Shown here: piece after piece, positions 60,873 through 64,000 of the stretch | Position numbering within the stretch: the first letter of the stretch is position 1 | How the letters are laid out: every line of letters starts with the position of its first letter | Position numbers and translations under genes: made by a program | Notes under the pieces: generated by a model | The model's database searches: none | The model's input: only the letters and a program-made list of their open reading frames with translations | What the model was told of the DNA's origin: nothing | Source of the DNA: Nocardia sp. BMG111209 | Lineage (GTDB): Bacteria > Actinomycetota > Actinomycetes > Mycobacteriales > Mycobacteriaceae | Length of the DNA stretch: 64,000 nt | Assembly (NCBI RefSeq): GCF_000381925.1 | Contig: NZ_KB907310.1 | Span: forward strand, 620,001-684,000 | Direction: 5' to 3'

Positions 60873-62801
60873 TCATCCGGTCTGTCCGGGGATGTGGAAC
60901 TGGGTGGGGAAGCCGGGCGGGATCGGAATCTGCAACTGGGAGGGCAGCTGGAACGGCTTCGTGGGGGTGCTCGGCGGCACGGTGGTCGGCTTCGGCGGCA
61001 CAGTGGTGCTTCTCGGCGAGGTGTGTGGTGCTGTGGTCGTGGAACTGGGTGCGGCCGGTGACGGTTGATGGTTGCCCAGCGTGGACGCCAGCGCCGATAT
61101 GACCGCGATGAGAGCCAGCACCACCACCAAGGTGCCCACGCCGATGGCCGCGAGTTTGATTCTCCGGCCGCCCGGATCGGGCCGGGCCCGGTCCAGCGCC
61201 GCGGAATGCCCGGTGTAGCTGCCGGACAGAGCCGGATCCGACGCCGGTAGAACCTCGGTCGGCCGGGGCCCGGCCGCCACAGCGCCACCCGGCGGCGGGG
61301 CGAGGCCGGGAGCAGCGGCCGACGACGGCCACCCGGGCCCACCGGACTGACCCGGACGCATCGGGGTTCCCACGGGATTCGACGAATTGCGGGCCGACTC
61401 CGGGACGCCCCCGCTCAACTGTCGACCGGACCGAGCACCAGGAGATGCCGGATTCGATCCGTGGCGAACCGGTTCCGACGGACCGCCGACAGGACGCTGG
61501 GGTCCGCCGGGCGCGGCGGTTCCGCTCGGGTTGGATGCGTTGCGGGCTGATTCCAAGGGACTGCCGGCAGGGAGCCGGGGTCCGCTGGGGGTGGGGGTTC
61601 CGGCCGGGTCGGATGTGTTGTGCGCTGATTCCAGGGGACCGCCGGTGGGAGGTCGAGGTCCGCCGCGGGCGGGGGTTCCGGCCGGATTGGATGTGTTGTG
61701 GGCCGGTTCCTGGGGACTGCCGGCAGGGGGCCGGGGTCCGCCGGGGGTGGGGGTTCCGCCCGGGTCGGATGTGTTGTGGGCTGATTCCGAAGGGCTGCCG
61801 GTGGGAGGTCGAGGTCCGTCAGGGGCGGGAGTTCCGCTCGGATTGGAAGGTTCCGGTGGGCTGCCGGTGGGGCGTTGAGGTCCGGCGGGGGTCGCGGACC
61901 CGTTCGACTGGTGGTGTGCGGGCTCGGCGGGGGTGCCGGTCGAGGGGCGGGGGGTTGCGGCGCGGTCGAGGTCGGGTGGGGTGCGGGGGACCGGTTGGGT
62001 CATGCCGACGGCCGTGCGGGCGGCTGCCGCGAATGCGCCTGCGGTGGGGTAGCGGTCCTTGGACTTCTTCGCCATGCCGCGCGCGATGACCGCGTCCAGG
62101 GCGGCCGGGACCGCGGGGTCCGTCTTGTGGACGCTCGGGGGCGGTTGGTGCAGGTGGGAGTGCAGTTGGCGGGCCGCGTCCGTGTCGCCGAAAGGGCGCT
62201 GCGCCGTGAGGCATTCGTACAGCACACAGGCCAGGGCGTAGATGTCCGAGCTGGCGTCGGCGTGGCCGGTGAAGCGTTCCGGGGCCATGTACGCCAGCGT
62301 GCCGACGGTGAAACCCGTTGCGGTGATGGTCGGCTGATCGGTGGCGCGAGCGATGCCGAAATCGATGAGGTACGCGAATCCGCTCGCGTGTACCCGGATG
62401 TTGGCCGGTTTGACGTCCCGGTGGATCAGCCCGGCGGCGTGTGCGGCGTCCAGGGCATCGGCGACCTGCGACACCAGATCGACCGCCTCCGGGGCGCCCA
62501 GCGGGCCGGCGTGCAGCCGAGCCGCCACGTCGATGCCGGGTATGTAGGCCATCGCCAGGAACAGCCGGCCCTGTTCCTCGCCGAATGCCCGGATCGGCAC
62601 CACATGCGGATTACTGAGCCGGGATCCGATCCGCGCCTCGCGGTCGAACCTGCGCCGATAGTCGGGATCCGCCCCGGTCACGGAGAGGATCTTGAGGGCG
62701 ACGGACCGCTCGGCGGTGTCGCGCGCGAGCCAGACCTCGCCCGCCGCCCCGCGGCCGATCAATCGCTCCAGCCGGTACTCGCCGAACTGCCGCGTCGCCA
62801 T
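60873..62801 (-). CDS. Transmembrane Ser/Thr protein kinase (PknB type) with Pro-rich repeats
   Basis: The 642-aa Hanks-type kinase has the Gly loop IGRGAAGEVW, catalytic Lys in VALKIL, HRDVKPAN, DFG and GTLAYMAPE motifs within the first 270 residues. A juxtamembrane region of about 200 residues is made of degenerate ~25-residue repeats (ESAHNTSDPAGTPTPSGPR-like). One transmembrane helix follows (LAAIGVGTLVVVLALIAVISAL), then a short external Pro/Thr-rich tail with no PASTA domain. ATG at 62801 or GTG at 62807 may be used. It probably phosphorylates envelope or metabolic targets; the external signal is unknown. Confidence 0.9.
   Translation of the reverse strand: MATRQFGEYRLERLIGRGAAGEVWLARDTAERSVALKILSVTGADPDYRRRFDREARIGSRLSNPHVVPIRAFGEEQGRLFLAMAYIPGIDVAARLHAGPLGAPEAVDLVSQVADALDAAHAAGLIHRDVKPANIRVHASGFAYLIDFGIARATDQPTITATGFTVGTLAYMAPERFTGHADASSDIYALACVLYECLTAQRPFGDTDAARQLHSHLHQPPPSVHKTDPAVPAALDAVIARGMAKKSKDRYPTAGAFAAAARTAVGMTQPVPRTPPDLDRAATPRPSTGTPAEPAHHQSNGSATPAGPQRPTGSPPEPSNPSGTPAPDGPRPPTGSPSESAHNTSDPGGTPTPGGPRPPAGSPQEPAHNTSNPAGTPARGGPRPPTGGPLESAHNTSDPAGTPTPSGPRLPAGSPLESARNASNPSGTAAPGGPQRPVGGPSEPVRHGSNPASPGARSGRQLSGGVPESARNSSNPVGTPMRPGQSGGPGWPSSAAAPGLAPPPGGAVAAGPRPTEVLPASDPALSGSYTGHSAALDRARPDPGGRRIKLAAIGVGTLVVVLALIAVISALASTLGNHQPSPAAPSSTTTAPHTSPRSTTVPPKPTTVPPSTPTKPFQLPSQLQIPIPPGFPTQFHIPGQTG
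61362..61931 (-). repeat. ~75-bp in-frame repeats in the kinase linker
   Basis: About seven diverged units, each encoding roughly 22-26 residues of the type GTPxPxGPRPPxGSPxESAHNxSxP, lie between the kinase domain and the membrane helix. They are strongly Pro/Gly/Ser biased. Confidence 0.75.
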
Positions 62802-62993
62802 CGTCACCCCCGTTCACCCCGGCCGTGCGCCGGTGCCGCCACGATCCGCGCAGCGACCGGCGTAATCGTGGGTCGACCAGTGCCGCACTGCCGGAACATG
62901 GCCCCGACAGTAGCTCGGACGCCCCGGCCGGAACCAGTGTGTCCCCAGTGACAGCGGCCCCGCTCCGCCCCGGAAAAACTCGGTGACGGGCGG

Positions 62994-62999
62994 TAATCT
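62994..62999 (+). promoter_or_regulatory. -10 box for leaderless DUF1707 gene
   Basis: TAATCT ends 6 nt before the ATG at 63006. Confidence 0.6.
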
Positions 63000-63005
63000 C
63001 GTCGT

Positions 63006-63452
63006 ATGGCTGCAGATTCACCGGACATCCGCATCGGCACCGCGGAGCGCGAGCAGGCCATGCAGCGCTTGTCGGACCATTTCGCGGCGGGGCGGCTGTC
63101 GGTGGCGGAGTTCGACGAGCGCAGCGGTGTGGTCGCCGCCGCCGTCACCCGTGGCGACCTGGCGAAGGTGTTCACCGATCTGCCCGAACCGGTCGTCGCG
63201 CCGCCGGTGTCCGCCGGGCCGGTCCAGCGGCGGCCGGGCGGCCCCCGGCCCGAGGTGGTGGTTCCGGCGGTGGGCATCGCGGTGGTGCTGGCCGTGGTGC
63301 TGTTCCTCGCGACCCATCTGTGGTTCTGGTTCCTGCTGATCCCGGTCATCGTGCTCGCCCGCGCGGGGCGCAGTCCGAACGATCGCGAGCACCGCCGCCG
63401 GGAGCACCGGGAGTACCGCCGCCGGGAACGCCGGGAGCGCCGGGGACACTGA
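63006..63452 (+). CDS. DUF1707 (SHOCT-like) membrane protein
   Basis: The 148-aa product has an N-terminal DUF1707 domain (IRIGTAEREQAMQRLSDHFA, GRLSVAEFDERSGVVAAAVTRGDLAKVFTDLP). A hydrophobic stretch follows (VGIAVVLAVVLFLATHLWFWFLLIPVIVL) and then a very Arg/Glu-rich tail (REHRRREHREYRRRERRER). The domain is widespread in actinobacteria, and its function is unknown. It has a leaderless promoter, is divergent from the kinase gene, and is followed 4 bp later by a small unknown gene. Confidence 0.82.
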   Translation: MAADSPDIRIGTAEREQAMQRLSDHFAAGRLSVAEFDERSGVVAAAVTRGDLAKVFTDLPEPVVAPPVSAGPVQRRPGGPRPEVVVPAVGIAVVLAVVLFLATHLWFWFLLIPVIVLARAGRSPNDREHRRREHREYRRRERRERRGH

Positions 63453-63456
63453 TCGG

Positions 63457-63795
63457 GTGGAACCCATCGAGATCAACGCCGGCTCCTGGTACCTGCGCGC
63501 ACTGCGCGCCGACGATCGGGTCGACGACCGACCGGCCCTCGCCGAGGGTGGTATCACCGAACCCGGCTACGTCGAACGCCGCGCTCGCGAATGGGACGCC
63601 GAGACCCATCTGTCCTGGGCGGTCTGCGTTCCCACCACCGCCGAACTGGTCGCCGAGATCGGCGCCACCCCGCAACCCGGCGGCACGGTGACGATCTCCG
63701 GCTGGTCGCGTCCCGGGTACGAGCACGCGCTGGAAGAAGGCCTCGCGGCCGTGCGTCGCTTCGTCGCGGGCGCACTCGGGTTGCAGCCCGCCTGA
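63457..63795 (+). CDS. Small conserved-style protein of unknown function
   Basis: The 112-aa product starts at GTG 63457. It contains an aromatic N-terminal strand (INAGSWYLRALRADDRVDDR), an acidic middle, and a C-terminal helix (YEHALEEGLAAVRRFVAGAL). A single Cys is at VCVPTTAEL. There is no signal or membrane helix. I do not recognise the family, though the pattern (WYLRALR.DDRVDDR, SWAV) looks conserved rather than random. It lies 4 bp after the DUF1707 gene and is likely cotranscribed. Confidence 0.65.
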   Translation: MEPIEINAGSWYLRALRADDRVDDRPALAEGGITEPGYVERRAREWDAETHLSWAVCVPTTAELVAEIGATPQPGGTVTISGWSRPGYEHALEEGLAAVRRFVAGALGLQPA

Positions 63796-63930
63796 TTTCG
63801 TGGATTCGAATCGCATATCGCTTGTGGCCGAACACTTTTCGGTCGGAAGGTGCGTAAAATGACTGTCTCCGTGTCCGGTTGGTCGGCTACTGTGAGTCGT
63901 CCGACAGACGGCGCTCGGGGAGGGTGCGAT

Positions 63931-64000
63931 ATGTGGGCATGGGGCAGGGACTACGCCGAACGGGCACTGGCGGCCACGTGGCAGAGCCGGCGGCCCGGCG
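63931..64000 (+). CDS. 5' end of an unidentified gene
   Basis: An ATG at 63931 has GGGGAGGG 7-14 nt upstream and opens a frame (MWAWGRDYAERALAATWQSR) that runs off the window. A possible -10 TACTGT lies at 63888-63893. The family cannot be judged from 23 codons. Confidence 0.5.
   Translation, partial: MWAWGRDYAERALAATWQSRRPG

Overview
The window is 64 kb of GC-rich actinobacterial chromosome. It carries the mycolate-type acyl-CoA carboxylase subunits accD5, accE5 and accA3, a lat/lrpA/pcd lysine-catabolism block, LppU-like and EspC-like proteins, and many GTG/TTG starts. Fifteen starts have a TAnnnT box 6-7 nt upstream, the pattern of leaderless transcripts. The gene order matches, from memory, the M. 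tuberculosis Rv3336c to Rv3280 neighbourhood (trpS, dacB1, sdhCDAB, cdd-deoA-add, upp, pmmB, deoD, amiB1-amiA1, lpdA, glpD2, nei, lhr, pcd-lrpA-lat, accD5-accE5-maf-sseA-accA3), with extra genes. A Nocardia or a close relative is the best guess. I see no prophage, insertion sequence, CRISPR array, rRNA or tRNA.

Layout. 0-8.6 kb: end of an unidentified gene, a ribbon-helix-helix protein, trpS, a YihY membrane protein, an LppU-like protein, the D,D-carboxypeptidase dacB1, a DHA2 efflux pump with an overlapping TetR gene and a palindromic operator, phenylalanine hydroxylase, and a small membrane protein. 8.6-12.1 kb: the succinate dehydrogenase operon sdhCDAB, whose upstream region carries an IdeR/DtxR-like iron box shared with the divergent cdd. 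12.4-28.7 kb: nucleoside salvage (cdd, deoA, add, upp, pmmB, punA), interrupted by a four-gene orphan type VII secretion-like cassette (EspC-like, NlpC/P60, unknown, YbaB-like) and a TetR/hydrolase pair; then an RNase Z-like gene, an enoyl-CoA isomerase-like gene and two M20 amidohydrolases. 28.8-43.2 kb: a gamma-glutamylcyclotransferase-like gene, lpdA, two neighbouring proline-rich envelope proteins, a PLP aminotransferase, divergent glpK/glpD, an SRPBCC protein, nei2, and an FAD monooxygenase facing its TetR regulator. 43.2-52.5 kb: a degenerate 39-bp repeat array, the giant helicase lhr, a histidine-phosphatase-like gene, and pcd/lrpA/lat. 52.6-64 kb: a beta-propeller lipoprotein preceded by a 14-codon leader ORF, then accD5-accE5-maf, a SufR-like regulator divergent from sseA, accA3, a Ser/Thr kinase with extracytoplasmic-side repeats, a DUF1707 protein, a small unknown, and the first 70 bases of another gene.

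How the genes fit together. The salvage enzymes feed (deoxy)ribose-1-phosphate and bases into central metabolism, and PmmB may serve as the missing phosphopentomutase. AccA3 supplies biotin carboxylase to AccD5/AccE5 for (methyl)malonyl-CoA used in lipid synthesis. The accD5 and accA3 promoters share a 19-bp element at the same distance from the -10 box, which suggests one regulator for both. Lat and Pcd convert lysine to alpha-aminoadipate under LrpA. GlpK and GlpD feed glycerol into glycolysis.

The strongest unexplained signals are the shared acc motif, the leader ORF before the lipoprotein, a perfect 17-bp hairpin inside a tetR 5' end, the iron box at sdhC/cdd, the orphan type VII-like cassette, the 39-bp array behind lhr, and the SufR-like/sseA dyad.
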